Source: Lutraria lutraria (taxonomy: Eukaryota > Mollusca > Bivalvia > Venerida > Mactridae). Taken from it: a DNA stretch of 64,000 nt. The stretch lies in assembly GCA_964023205.1 (NCBI GenBank), contig OZ026847.1, positions 74,501 through 138,500 on the forward strand, given 5' to 3'. Shown here piece after piece: positions 22,428 to 35,600 of the stretch (positions are counted from its first letter, which is position 1; each line of letters begins with the position of its first letter). Below the pieces are notes generated by a model. It ran no database searches and was not told where the DNA came from. It saw only the letters and a program-made list of their open reading frames with translations. Position numbers and translations under genes: made by a program.

Positions 22428-22815
22428 GTTTCCGACTTCTAGTACGTTTTGTATCAATTTTCCGACTTCTATTACGTTTTGTATCAATTGTCCGACTTCT
22501 ATTACGTTTTGTATCAATTGTCCGACTTCTAGTACGTTTTGTATCAATTGTCCGACTTCTAGTACGTTTTGTATCAATTGTCCGACTTCTAGTACGTTTT
22601 GTATCAATTGTCCGACTTCTAGTACGTTTTGTATCAATTTTCCGACTTCTAGTACGTTTTGTATCAATTGTCCGACTTCTAGTACGTTTTGTATCAATTT
22701 TCCGACTTCTAGTACGTTTTGTATCAATTGTCCGACTTCTAGTACGTTTTGTATCAATTTTCCGACTTCTAGTACGTTTTGTATCAATTTTCCGACTTCT
22801 AGTACGTTTTGAATC
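22428..22815. repeat. 30 bp tandem array, 13 copies
   Basis: Unit TCCGACTTCTAGTACGTTTT + GTATCAATTG with G/T changes (TTTTCC versus TGTCC) and ATTACG versus AGTACG. Since 30 is a multiple of 3, frames stay open over the array on both strands (decapeptide LIQNVLEVGQ on minus). The first ATG of each frame lies just outside the array, and there is no other sign of a gene. Confidence 0.95.
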
Positions 22816-25800
22816 AAATATTTCTTCTTGTTATACCATCTACCTTTTACTTATTAATAAACAAAGTCATGTTTTAATGTTGTGGTGTTTACATAGGTAA
22901 TATTTAGCCATTTTGTATATTCTACTGTGCATATTAGTGTGATAGATTTTTGGTTAGAATCGTCAATGTGGTATTCTCTGTTGATACATTTACATGTAAC
23001 TTACTGACAATGTGGTGTTTACCCTCTATAGTTCATACATTTGTTATCCTAACGTCAAAATGATTTACAACCAGACAGCATTTTACGAACACTTATTATT
23101 TAGCATCATGGACTATACTAGTATCTACATATGTATGATTGTATGTTATTGTACGGCGACAGGAGTTGCCGTACACTCTGGAATGCTTATTTTTAAGTGG
23201 CAATAAAAAATCGCAACTTCTTGCACCGAAGCAGATTACTGACAGTGCCCGAAATATCCGCAATGGTCATCACGTGATATAAACAAAACAGAAATAGAGC
23301 GAGGTCACGTGTTACTCACACCAACTAGTGTTAGCTTGATGACGCAGTCGCTATTTATATTCTAAGAATGGAGCGAGGTCGATAAACAACGACGGGAATG
23401 AATTTCCCCATCTGTCAATAAACGAACCGAATCCAATCCTACTATAGTAAACAAACATGGCGTTGAATTTAGTACACTATCAAGCATTGTGTTATATTAC
23501 TGAGGATGAAGCAAAACTACTTTTAAGTGGTGTTCATGTGTACATACAGACTGTGTATTATTCAAGTTGTTAATCGGACTCGCTAATAGTCTCAATGATC
23601 ACGTGGCATTCACCGAATGCTAGTAGCTGTTTAATATCGTTGTCGTCTCGTCAATGTCAATCACCTATAAATTACTAGAAACGTGTCAATATTTCAATAA
23701 AAGTGGTTTAGTCGACTGAGAATTTGACTCTGCCTGGTGGGCTACAACGAGAACTAGTTTAGTATTTATATGGGCACTGTGACGACAGGGTTCGACATTA
23801 AGGCAGGTCCGAACGACAATCAATAGCTTACTGGTCCAGTCTAGTGCATCTTGCTATTTGGTAGCCCGAATGGTCGTGCTCTTGAAAATGCAGCCGAAAC
23901 TCTTTATATCAAAGGACTTAGGAAAAATTGTTCGATCTAAATGAACTTCGATGTATAAATTATTGGAGAAATTCGCTGTGTTTATTACATTTTGGAGCGA
24001 TCGTCGGTGTGTTGTAATAATCATTTAATCGTGTTATAAGATACGGAACACGGTATTTATACGTTTCGTTGTATTTATTTTAGCAACATGTCGCAAATAA
24101 ACAAAACATTATAAACATATTCACACAGACTAATTTTATAATCGCGCGCGTGGACACTGACTTGTTTACGCAATTGTCATTAATTAAGTATCGATTTCGG
24201 AGCTCAATACAAAAAATGTCCGATCAGGTGAGAAATGATGACTTAATTGGTTCGACATAGACGGTCACTTTATGGTTCGATATAGATAGACACCTAACAG
24301 TTGAAAATCTATGTTTGGGACCGTTATATCAGGTTTTTACGACAAAGTACCCTCAGACAACGGAGTATATTATTTTTGGAGACTTTATTTAAATATTTTA
24401 AATGCATTCCAGCAGATATTGCAACGTCCGATACATCGAGATGATAGTTTCCCCTGATTTTAATTTTAGGGTGGAAACAGGGACTACATATAGAGTACCT
24501 CGTGAACTGTAGAACCATATGACCAGATTCATGAGATTCATGAAACATCAACGGCTTGTATTTTTGATGGGTAGATGATCACTTTAGTTTCGGGATCAGT
24601 TAAGTCAAAATAACAAATTCGTTTGATCTGAAACTTTGCACATCCTGATAAAAAATGTTACATAGGCCACATTCTAGTATTGAATTGCCGGATGCGATTT
24701 TGCGCCGTACAAACATTTAACTTGTATCATATTTATAAAATGAAATGTTTCTGATACTATAAATAGGTTTAGACAAAGAGTAAATAAGAAGGAATTTAGT
24801 GTCGTTATAATAATCCATGCCGTGGCAAATGGTTACATCGGAACTCCTCGGCGTTTGTCTAAAGAACATACCTCGGACATAATATTACTGTATTGTTGTT
24901 GTTGTTGTTGTTTACGAGCTACTTTCCATCGTGGCTGACCCTGGAAATCCAACGATGGAAACACGTTTCTCTTTCAATTGGAACTTGGTGCCTATTTTTT
25001 TTTCAATCGCGAACGATAAACACGTTTGAAAGTCTATAATTCTTAAAAACGAATACCTATTGTTGAACAAGCAGTGACATAACCAAAAAGTGTAACCCTA
25101 TACTTATTTACAAGGCGTATTTCTCGGTGACGGGAATGCCCGAATAGTTACGATTGAAGTACATCGGTAATCCGTTATAAATGAAATATTCATAATGAAT
25201 ATCGACACATAAATTTTGAGGAAACTGATGGTAAAGTTAAACATGTAAAACATTTAACCACCACCGGGTACTTCAATACTAATCATTTTTACAATGACAT
25301 ATGCCGCCGTCATGGACTGAAGTAAAGTAGGATTAAATTCGTGCTTCCTCTAATATTTACTTTCAAATTGGTGGAAAATGTATTTGAAACCTGTTTTAAC
25401 GTATCAATGTAGCCCGCGATACAGACACAAACGATGTGGTACCTACACCACTCGAGGAATTTATCTCAATAAATCTTTACAATCTAAAGAATGGTGCTAA
25501 AATTTATAACGACGTATGTTGCTATTGTTGTTTATGTGAAATGTAATTGACTGATTTGTGCCGTTGATTTTTATCTTAATTGTTTTACAGTTATGTGATT
25601 TTAACTATCGTAATTAAAATAAAAACTGTCAAAGTTTAGTATATTCTCGTTGTTTGTACTTCTATAAGAAGTACTACTATTTATTTTTATCTGAGTTTAT
25701 TTATTAAGAATGTTTGCATTGTTTTGACGTCACACCTAAATTGTTTAAACTTAGTTTCCATTGTAAAAACAAGTCTGCTCCTGCTATAAATAAAAATCAT

Positions 25801-26797
25801 TCGGGGTTAAGGGTTATCATGGTTAGCGACCACCATTAACATAGAATATGATGAACGGACGTAAACTGACCGTATTTTGTGGATAATCTCTGTATACCAT
25901 GCGTGTGCAGTTGAACGAGCTTGTGAATGATGACACTGATGACTTGGTTGAAAGAGTTTGTTTGGAGCACCATTTGACCATATAAACACCTCAAATTCCA
26001 GGTATGCTAAATATGTTAAAGATCTTTCATTGATATTTTCTTTATTTGTTATCATTATCCTTATTTTATTAGCTGCAGGTCAGTCCTATTGCGTTTTATG
26101 AGTTGATTTAAACTCCCCATGTAAAATTATGTTTCTATGTAATTTGGAAAACAAATAAAATAAAAATGTAAAGTTTTACCAACAAGTTTATAAAATGTCC
26201 CACGTATATATTTTCAACAATATCAAGGTCTTATATAAATCCTTGACAATATGGTGAAATTCTCTTTATTCATTTACCACAATGCATTTCTGGTACATTG
26301 TTGAATTTGGGAAGTGCACATTGGGCATTGTATACGCTGTGATTTTAACGGCTAAATTACCATTACCAACACAATGATTTGAAAAAAGAGATATTTTATG
26401 ACACAAATGGATATCGGTGTCTTATTTTATTGCACCGCGTGAGGAATTTCTCTTCTTTATTTTCTGGAACAAGGCTATAAAAGTATGGAAATATGAATAA
26501 AAATATTTAAAACAAAAAATAAAACTCGTATAATATGGAGTGAAGGAGAACGTAATTATTCATAAATTTAACAAGTGGTATCACCAATTGAACAACGCAC
26601 CGCCCATGCACTTGTCTGTGTGTACGTTTTACCATACACTTAATTAAATGAACAAATTTGTTAGTACCATAACATAAAATAAACCAATATATTCCTATTA
26701 TCGATCTTCAAAAGTGAGACAGAGAAGTACAATGAAGGATTGGAAATAGAATTTAAAACAATGCTTTCTTCACTTTAGTCTAAGAATAAAACATTAG
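22816..26797. other. Long stretch without a recognised gene
   Basis: I found three small items only: a hairpin GTACGGC … GCCGTAC (23151-23174), a (TTG)n tract (24893-24913), and a perfect 10 bp hairpin TTTCCATCGT … ACGATGGAAA (24923-24961). Frames in it are short and unlike proteins. Sequence around 23200-24300 is less AT-rich than its neighbours and could hold regulatory or exon sequence that I cannot identify. Confidence 0.5.
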
Positions 26798-27586
26798 CAT
26801 CATTATAGTTTATGTAGGAGAAGAGTATATTATATTGTTTAATTACTAGATTACCACAAAGCCTCATTAAAGTTTATGTAGGAGAAGAGTAGATTATACT
26901 GTTTAATTACTAGATTACCACAAAGCATCATTATAGTTTATGTAGGAGAAGAGTAGATTATACTGTTTAATTTAATAGATTACCACAAAGCATCATTATA
27001 GTTTATGTAGGAGAAGAGTAGATTATACTGTTTAATTACTAGATTACCACAAAGCATCATTATAGTTTATGTAGGAGAAGAGTAGATTATATTGTTTAAT
27101 TTAATAGATTACCACAAAGCATCATTACAGTTTATGTAGGAGAAGAGTAGATTATACTGTTTAATTACTAGATTACCACAAAGCCTCATTAAAGTTTATG
27201 TAGGAGAAGAGTAGATTATATTGTTTAATTACTAGATTACCACAAAGCCTCATTAAAGTTTATGTAGGAGAAGAGTAGATTATACTGTTTAATTACTAGA
27301 TTACCACAAAGCATCATTATAGTTTATGTAGGAGAAGAGTAGATTATACTGTTTAATTTAATAGATTACCACAAAGCCTCATTATAGTTTATGTAGGAGA
27401 AGAGTAGATTATACTGTTTAATTACTAGATTACCACAAAGCATCATTATAGTTTATGTAGGAGAAGAGTAGATTTTATTGTTTAATTACTAGATTACCAC
27501 AAAGCCTCATTAAAGTTTATGTAGGAGAAGAGTAGATTATATTGTTTAATTACTAGATTACCACAAAGCCTCATTAAAGTTTATGC
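26798..27586. repeat. 62-64 bp tandem array, about 12-13 copies
   Basis: Unit contains CATTATAGTTTATGTAGGAG, AGAGTAGATTATA and TTACCACAAAG. Two unit types differ by TTAATTACTAG versus TTAATTTAATAG and by CATCATTATAG versus CCTCATTAAAG, mixed along the array. Confidence 0.95.
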
Positions 27587-28237
27587 AATAATGAAAAACT
27601 ATGTTTGCGTAGGCTGAAAAATTATCAGAAAATTACTTGAACAAAATTTCATTCAGATGCTGTATTTAGTTTTAAAAGAATGTATCAAACACGTTTTAAA
27701 TCAACATAAAACCAGGCTTAACAAAGAGACATCCGTAAGTCTATCTTTACAGCTGTCAAGTATGTTTAACTGAATATTTATTTAAGTAGCAATTATGGTA
27801 ATACATAAACCAAAACTATTCTCTAATTATATTAGAACTATGAAGTAATTAAAGATTCGTGCTCATCAAACGACAGTAAAAACGTAGAATACGTAATGAT
27901 ATCCTTGTAAACATAATACTATTAAACATGTCACTAGAGGTTACTTCACATTTCCTAACATTATTTTGATATTTGAGGACAATAACGAAGCAGCACAAAA
28001 CGTATTAAGTGATTTCATGAACTTATCGTCAATGGATTTTATGATATTAATGTAATTAAATCAGTTCCGTCGCTTGTTAGAGTAATTTGAAGGAAGTGGC
28101 AAAACATACTTAACAAACCATACTGGCCACGGATTTCAATTAAATCAATTAGTTTTTATCAGACTTTTATAAAACGCATTAACAACATGTGCAGTCTCTT
28201 TGTCTTATTGATGTAAATATTGATATAATGCAATGCA
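27587..28237. other. Non-coding spacer
   Basis: No recognised feature. Confidence 0.5.
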
Positions 28238-28674
28238 ATTTATGTGATAGTGTGTATGTGATAGTGTGTATGTGATAGTGTGTATGTGATAGTGTGTATG
28301 TAATACTGTGTATGTGATAGTGTGTATGTGATACTGTGTATGTGATAGTGTGTATGTGATAGTGTGTATGTGATATTGTGTATGTGATACTGTGTATGTG
28401 ATAGTGTGTATGTGATACTGTGTATGTGATACTGTGTATGTGATACTGTGTATGTGATAGTGTGTATGTGATACTGTGTATGTGATACTGTGTATGTGAT
28501 AGTGTGTATGTGATAGTGTGTATGTGATAGTGTGTATGTGATACTGTGTATGTGATAGTGTGTATGTGATAGTGTGTATGTGATACTGTGTATGTGATAG
28601 TGTGTATGTGATAGTGTGTATGTGATACTGTTTATGTGATACTGTTTATGTGATACTGTTTATGTGATACTGTG
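28238..28674. repeat. 14 bp tandem array, about 31 copies
   Basis: Unit TGTGATAGTGTGTA with A/C change (ATAGTG or ATACTG) and, at the right edge, TTTATG variants. Confidence 0.95.
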
Positions 28675-29617
28675 CATGATTTAGTGTTAAATGTCTCTTA
28701 TAATTCAATAGTGAATGGTTATGTACGTTTTAAAGGTGTTTGTGTATGCTAAATATATTTTATGTATGTACATAAATAAGACTGAATAAAGAATACAATA
28801 TACATAAGTTTGGGTGTTTGGGCATCGCTGATAAGCATCCTGTAGAAGTTTGACGTGTAAAGCAGAACAGATTTCCTTAGCGTGCGATGTGGTATAATAT
28901 TTTATGATAGCTAATATTAGATGTTGACTAACATTTTATTGGTTTAATGTGGTAGATTAGACTCATAGCTTTATCTTCAGTCAGTATTGCATCCTTAAAC
29001 ATCAATATCAATAAACTAATTTTATTGACACTCGAACAATTTCAGAAATGCACGTAATTATTTAGATCAGAAAAAGTAATGAGAGTTATATCTTATATAT
29101 AAGTGTATATAAGTGGGGTGAAAAAGTCGGGCTTTATCATCTAAGCTAATTCTACAACAATCTTGAGATTTTAATATGTCCAATATACAGCATGTTACAA
29201 GCTAACCACACATGTCACCAGTTACTGTGTATGAGACGTTTATGATTTTATATCGCTGAATTTTGTCGACATTTCAACTTGTTTATCTATTGATAAGATT
29301 TGCTTGTCTTGTTTTGCCGTCGAAGAGTGCGAACAAATCCTTAACAATCTCGAAACTTCTCCTATAAAATAATCTATAACCCAGAGATCATGTCAGCCTT
29401 CATTCTATTGTAAGGATTTTTAGCAAGGTGAAAACCCTAAGTCATTTCGTAGATTACCATTATACCAGGCAAAAATAAATATTTCAACAGCATGACGTCT
29501 AACTTTGTAGTCTTAATCTAATAGTCTGTCGTTGAACACGTTCTAATGAGAACATGATTGTTTACGTTGTGACTGGAGTATTTTCATAAACAATTACAAT
29601 TTGGGATGTACTGCAGC
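28675..29617. other. Non-coding spacer
   Basis: No recognised feature. Confidence 0.5.
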
Positions 29618-30206
29618 AGTGTACTAGTGACATACATAAGCGCACTAGTGACCTACATAAGTGTACTAGTGACATGCATAAGTGTGCTGGTGACCTACAT
29701 TAGTGTATTAGTGACCTACATAAGCGCACTAGTGACCTACATTAGTGTGCTGGTGACCTACATAAGTGTACTAGTGACCAATATAAGCGTACTAGTGACC
29801 TACATAAATGAACTAGGGCCTACATAAGCGTACTAGTGACCAATATAAGCGTACTAGTGACCTACATAAATGTACTAGTGACCTACATACGTGTACTAGT
29901 GACCTACATAAGCGTACTAGTGCCCTACATAAGTATACTTGTGACCTACATAAGTGTGTAAGACACCTACACAAATGTACTGATAATCTACATAAGCGTC
30001 ATGCCCTAACGTAATGTATTAGTGATCTACATAAGTGTTCTAGTCACCTACAGAAGTGTACTAGTGACCTTCAGAAATGTAGACCTACATAATTGTAGTA
30101 GTTACCACAATAGTGTCTCAGTGACCTACATACGTTTATAAGTGACCTATATAAATGTACTAGTGACCTACATACGACCTACATTGACCTGCAGTGTACT
30201 AGTGAC
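29618..30206. repeat. About 21 bp degenerate tandem array, some 28 copies
   Basis: Unit ACTAGTGACCTACATAAGCG / AAGTGT. Copies at 29618-29990 are clear; from 29990 to 30206 they are more diverged, with indels. The 73-codon frame at 29606-29827 is the 7-residue readout (VLVTYIS) of the 21 bp unit. Confidence 0.9.
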
Positions 30207-30421
30207 CGTAGTTTGCTTCTACTTGATCTTCCGTTGCAGGTGATTCTTGATATTTAAAAGTATATCATATGTTTCGAAGGAGACATATCAAATGTACTCG
30301 TATTACACAATGTATTGTATTATTGATAATCCTGGTGCTAATAATAGTACTTTTAAGTTTACATTTAAGAGTTTGTACGCATGAATGCAAGCATTGGCAC
30401 ACCCTATAGGGATCCTCCTCG

Positions 30422-30473
30422 GGGAGCTGTATTCGCAAACGTTTTCGCACATAGCTCCCAGGGGGGGGGGGGG
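30422..30473. repeat. Palindrome plus 13-base G run
   Basis: GGGAGCT (30422-30428) pairs with AGCTCCC (30453-30459), around a GCAAACGTTTTCGC core; a run of 13 G follows (30461-30473). The AAACGTTTTC core recalls the outer arms of the 6.7-14.1 kb element, which suggests a related short element; AGGAAGCTGTATTCGG at about 30511 repeats part of it. Confidence 0.6.
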
Positions 30474-31202
30474 CTCTATTCGCCGAATATAGCTTCCGTA
30501 AGTACTAAATAGGAAGCTGTATTCGGAGTAATTTTAAAGATCCCATACTATCTGATACAAGTCAAAATTCATTAAATTTTTAATGATGAAAAAATTTGTA
30601 GTTTATGCGAACGCTTGACGACACGATATGTAGTAATGAGATTTTCCTTCCATCTGTCTGTCCGTCTGTCATGTACATCTGCTAATTCTGTGGTTGTTCG
30701 GTTCATTCAGTCATTATAGTTGTGTTCTGGAAATAAGAAGTGTATTGTGGTTTAAATTAACAACAAAGATCAAATAGATAAGCTCACAAATCAGCCGCTA
30801 GTGAGAACGTCTGCCTGATCTTTAAGAGTACTCAATTTGTAACTTTGTCAATTCAGTCTTATAACAAATAAACCGTAACCAAAGAATCCATATACAGAGT
30901 AATTAAGCACCAACATGGCGGTGCCTTTGTGGATCATGTTACAATTTCGTACGTTAGGATAGTATTGATAAATAAATCTATCCATAGACGAGCTGTCTAT
31001 CAAAGCATTCTTATTCTAAATAATCAGAACTCTTTATGTCGTTATATATTTTTTAATAGGGTTTAACGCCGGTTTTTGTTTAATTTACAAAACAAGTTTT
31101 CTTGGACTGTTTTCTTACCAGTACTAAGTTACCCTTTCACAGCCTCTCCACGTGCGGAGGAAAATCGACATTGTTGTTATATTTTCATGGAAGGATATGG
31201 AC
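30474..31202. other. Non-coding stretch with a short TCTG/TCCG run
   Basis: CCATCTGTCTGTCCGTCTGT (30651-30670) is the kind of run found in several bivalve dispersed repeats. Nothing else recognised. Confidence 0.45.
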
Positions 31203-31276
31203 CGCCACGACTAGGAATCGAACCAGGATCGCCGGATTATAAATTCAGCACACTTATAACCGCTGAACTACGGCCG
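31203..31276 (-). repeat. tRNA-like SINE head, minus strand
   Basis: On minus: GGCCGTAGTTCAGCGGTTAT (A box region), GGTTCGATTCC (B box, 31213-31223), then GTCGTGGCGGTCCAT. Stems are imperfect. It shares B box and general form with 20771-20838. Confidence 0.65.
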
Positions 31277-31593
31277 CGGCTTATTGTATGTAATGGTTAG
31301 TGTCTAAAATGACTGTTCTATATGAAATAAGAAATGCCCAGGGAAGCGAGCGTTTACTAGTGTATGCCCTATTTTTCCCATCGTACTCTTAACAAAAGTA
31401 AGTCAGACTCTATCTGCTGAAGAGCCTAGTTAGTCGTCTTCATGAAATTAATCGGTACAAAATTCAAATAATCTCGGCAGCTGATTGGCTGGAAAATTAG
31501 GGTAAACACTAACGTTGAATTAGCGTGCGATCTAGCACGCATTCTGTTTATTATGAAAATCGAATGCATCCTCCAAGGTACATATACATTAAG
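31277..31593. other. Non-coding spacer
   Basis: No recognised feature. Confidence 0.5.
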
Positions 31594-31745
31594 CATTATA
31601 TAGATACAACATTATATAGATACAGCATTATATAGATACAACATTATATAGATACAACATTATATAGATACATTATATAGATACAACATTATATAGATAC
31701 AACATTATATAGATACAACATTATATAGATACAACATTATACACA
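31594..31745. repeat. 16 bp tandem array, about 9 copies
   Basis: Unit ACATTATATAGATACA with one shortened copy near 31671. It stops directly at the fold-back element that follows. Confidence 0.9.
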
Positions 31746-31748
31746 TTA

Positions 31749-31910
31749 CAACCTCTTCAGAGCGACCCTCTCTTGAGCAACAACCTTCCTTCAACAACAG
31801 CATGAGTTTTAATCACTGCATGACTATAAAATCAGCCTGTTTAGAGCAACAACTTCTCAACAAACAACATAATTTTGGTACTCCATAAGGGTGTTGCTCT
31901 GTAGAGGTTG
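31749..31910. mobile_element. Short fold-back element (about 160 bp)
   Basis: Left end CAACCTCTTCAGAGCGACCC, right end GGGTGTTGCTCTGTAGAGGTTG read as its inverse with three mismatches. A further GAGCAACAA word occurs twice inside. A MITE is the simplest reading; no clear target duplication. Confidence 0.65.
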
Positions 31911-32655
31911 CGCTGTATTATAAACAACAACAATTAAATGTCGATACGGGTTTAACATTAACTTAAATTCAAGTACAACGCATTGGTGTATGTGTAAATG
32001 AATGTCTACTTTTTATATGAAAATTTTGTGTATTTCAAAATGCATGTTCATATGATTACAAGGTGCACTTTTAAAATACCGCTTGAATGACATACTTGAA
32101 ATATCCACATACCTTGAACATTGATATGTATGTTCCAGTCAATTAATGTCTTTACATTATTCACAATAAATCTCCATTTAGTATTCTTATCATTAAAGTA
32201 AATGTTTCCAATAATAAATATATCATTATAACGATTGATGTGTCCAATATACCTTGGTATGTTGATATTTCCAGTCATCATCAATCAACTCAAAATAAAT
32301 GTAAATAGAAATACTAGTAATTAAACACTTGAACATATTTCTATAAATACACGGAAATACTTTCCAGTAATTACCTGTAAATGACATAAAACAAGAGAGC
32401 GGTAAAACCTTAATGTAAAAATCGTTTTCAATTTCAAGGCCAAGAACATCTGTTGTAATATTACAATTTTCTCATTAATATGTTGTAGTATACTAATCTT
32501 GAAGTCATAGTAAACAACGGGTCAGAAGATAATCAAAAGTCGTTATAAATATATAATCCTACTTTCCCGTTTTCATTTTTTCATTTTCTCCATGTACCAT
32601 AGCTTTAGTTTTTAAACAATGTCCACTAAACAAAATATTCTTTCTATAAATTACA
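31911..32655. other. Non-coding stretch before the large array
   Basis: No gene. The minus-strand frame at 32048-32284 has no recognised similarity. Confidence 0.5.
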
Positions 32656-35600
32656 CGATATCAACACTTGTTCTTCTCGATATATACACACTACATGCAC
32701 GATATCAACACTTATTATTACCGTTATTATATATAATACCTACACGGAATCAACACTTGTTCTTCTCGATATATACACACTACATGCACGATATCAACAC
32801 TTATTATTACCGTTATTATATATAATACCTACACGGAATCAACACTTGTTCTTCTCGATATATACACACTACATGCACGATATCAACACTTATTATTACC
32901 GTTATTATATATAATACCTACACGGAATCAACACTTGTTCTTCTCGATATATACACACTACATGCACGATATCAACACTTATTATTACCGTTATTATATA
33001 TAATACCTACACGGAATCACCACTTGTTCTTCTCGATATATACACACTACATGCACGATATCAACACTTATTATTACCGTTATTATACACAATACCTACA
33101 CGATATCAACACTTGTTATTACAGATATCTACACAATACCTACACGATATCACCACTTGTTATTACCGATGTACACATAATACCTATATCATATCAACAC
33201 TTAACAATACCGATATATACAAATCAGCACTTGTTAATACCGATATATACACAATACCTGCACGATATCAACCCTTGTTATTACCGATATATAAATAATA
33301 CCTACACGATATCAACACTTGTTATTACTGATATATACATAATACCTACACGATATGAACACTTGTTATTACCGATATATACATAATACCTACACGATAT
33401 CAACCCTTGTTATTACTGATATATACATAATACCTACACGATAACAACGCTTGTTATTACTGATATATACATAATACCTACACGATATCAACCCTTGTTA
33501 TTACTGATATATACATAATACCTACACGATAACAACGCTTGTTATTACTGATATATACATAATACCAACACGATATCAACCCTTGTTATTACTGATATAT
33601 ACATAATACCTACACGATAACAACGCTTGTTATTACTTATATATACATAATACCTACACGATATCAACCCTTGTTATTACTGATATATACATAATACCTA
33701 CACGATAACAACGCTTGTTATTACTGATATATACATAATACCTACACGATAACAACGCTTGTTATTACTGATATATACATAATACCTACACGATATCAAC
33801 CCTTGTTATTACTGATATATACATAATACCTACACGATAACAACGCTTGTTATTACTGATATATACATAATACCTACACGATATCAACGCTTGTTATTAC
33901 TGATATATACATAATACCTACACGATAACAACGCTTGTTATTACTGATATATACATAATACCTACACGATATCAACCCTTGTTATTACTGATATATACAT
34001 AATACCTACACGATAACAACGCTTGTTATTACTGATATATACATAATACCAACACGATATCAACCCTTGTTATTACTGATATATACATAATACCTACACG
34101 ATAACAACGCTTGTTATTACTGATATATACATAATACCTACACGATAACAACGCTTGTTATTACTGATATATACATAATACCTACACGATATCAACCCTT
34201 GTTATTACTGATATATACATAATACCTACACGATAACAACGCTTGTTATTACTGATATATACATAATACCTACACGATATCAACGCTTGTTATTACTGAT
34301 ATATACATAATACCTACACGATAACAACGCTTGTTATTACTGATATATACATAATACCTACACGATATCAACCCTTGTTATTACTGATATATACATAATA
34401 CCTACACGATAACAACGCTTGTTATTACTGATATATACATAATACCAACACGATATCAACCCTTGTTATTACTGATATATACATAATACCTACACTATAA
34501 CAACGCTTGTTATTACTTATATATACATAATACCTACACGATATCAACCCTTGTTATTACTGATATATACATAATACCTACACGATAACAACGCTTGTTA
34601 TTACTGATATATACATAATACCTACACGATAACAACGCTTGTTATTACTGATATATACATAATACCTACACGATATCAACCCTTGTTATTACTGATATAT
34701 ACATAATACCTACACGATAACAACGCTTGTTATTACTGATATATACATAATACCTACACGATATCAACCCTTGTTATTACTGATATATACATAATGCCTA
34801 CACGATAACAACGCTTGTTATTACCGATATATACATAATACCTACACGATATCAACCCTTGTTATTACCGATATATACATAATACCTACACGATATCAAC
34901 CCTTGTTATTACTGATATATACATAATACCTACACGATAACAACACTTGTTATTACTGATATATACATAATACCTACACGATAACAACACTTGTTATTAC
35001 TGATATATACATAATACATACACGATAACAACGCTTGTTATTACCGATATATACATAATACCTACACGATAACAACGCTTGTTATTACCGATATATACAT
35101 AATACCTACACGATATCAACCCTTGTTATTACCGATATATACATAATACCTACACGATAACAACGCTTGTTATTACTGATATATACATAATATATACACG
35201 ATAACAACGCTTGTTATTACTGATATATACATAATACCTACACGATAACAACGCTTGTTATTACCGATATATACATAATACCTACACGATAACAACGCTT
35301 GCTATTACTGATATATACACTTGTACTCGATGTATACACAATACCTACACGATATCAACACTAAAGTCTTGTTATTTCTGATATATACACAATACCAACA
35401 CGATATCAACCCTTGTTATTACTGATATATACATAATACCTACACGATAACAACACTTGTTATTACCGATATATACATAATACCTACACGATATCAACGC
35501 TTGTTATTACTGATATATACATAATACCTACACGATAACAACGCTTGTTATTACCGATATATACATAATACCTACACGATAACAACGCTTGCTATTACTG

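Noticed and set aside
22816..26797. Hidden multi-exon host gene in the less AT-rich stretch
   Set aside because: No exon-like frame with recognisable protein; cannot be supported without transcript data.
26798..27586. CRISPR-like array
   Set aside because: Units are contiguous near-identical copies without unique spacers, and the sequence is eukaryotic. The same holds for the other arrays.
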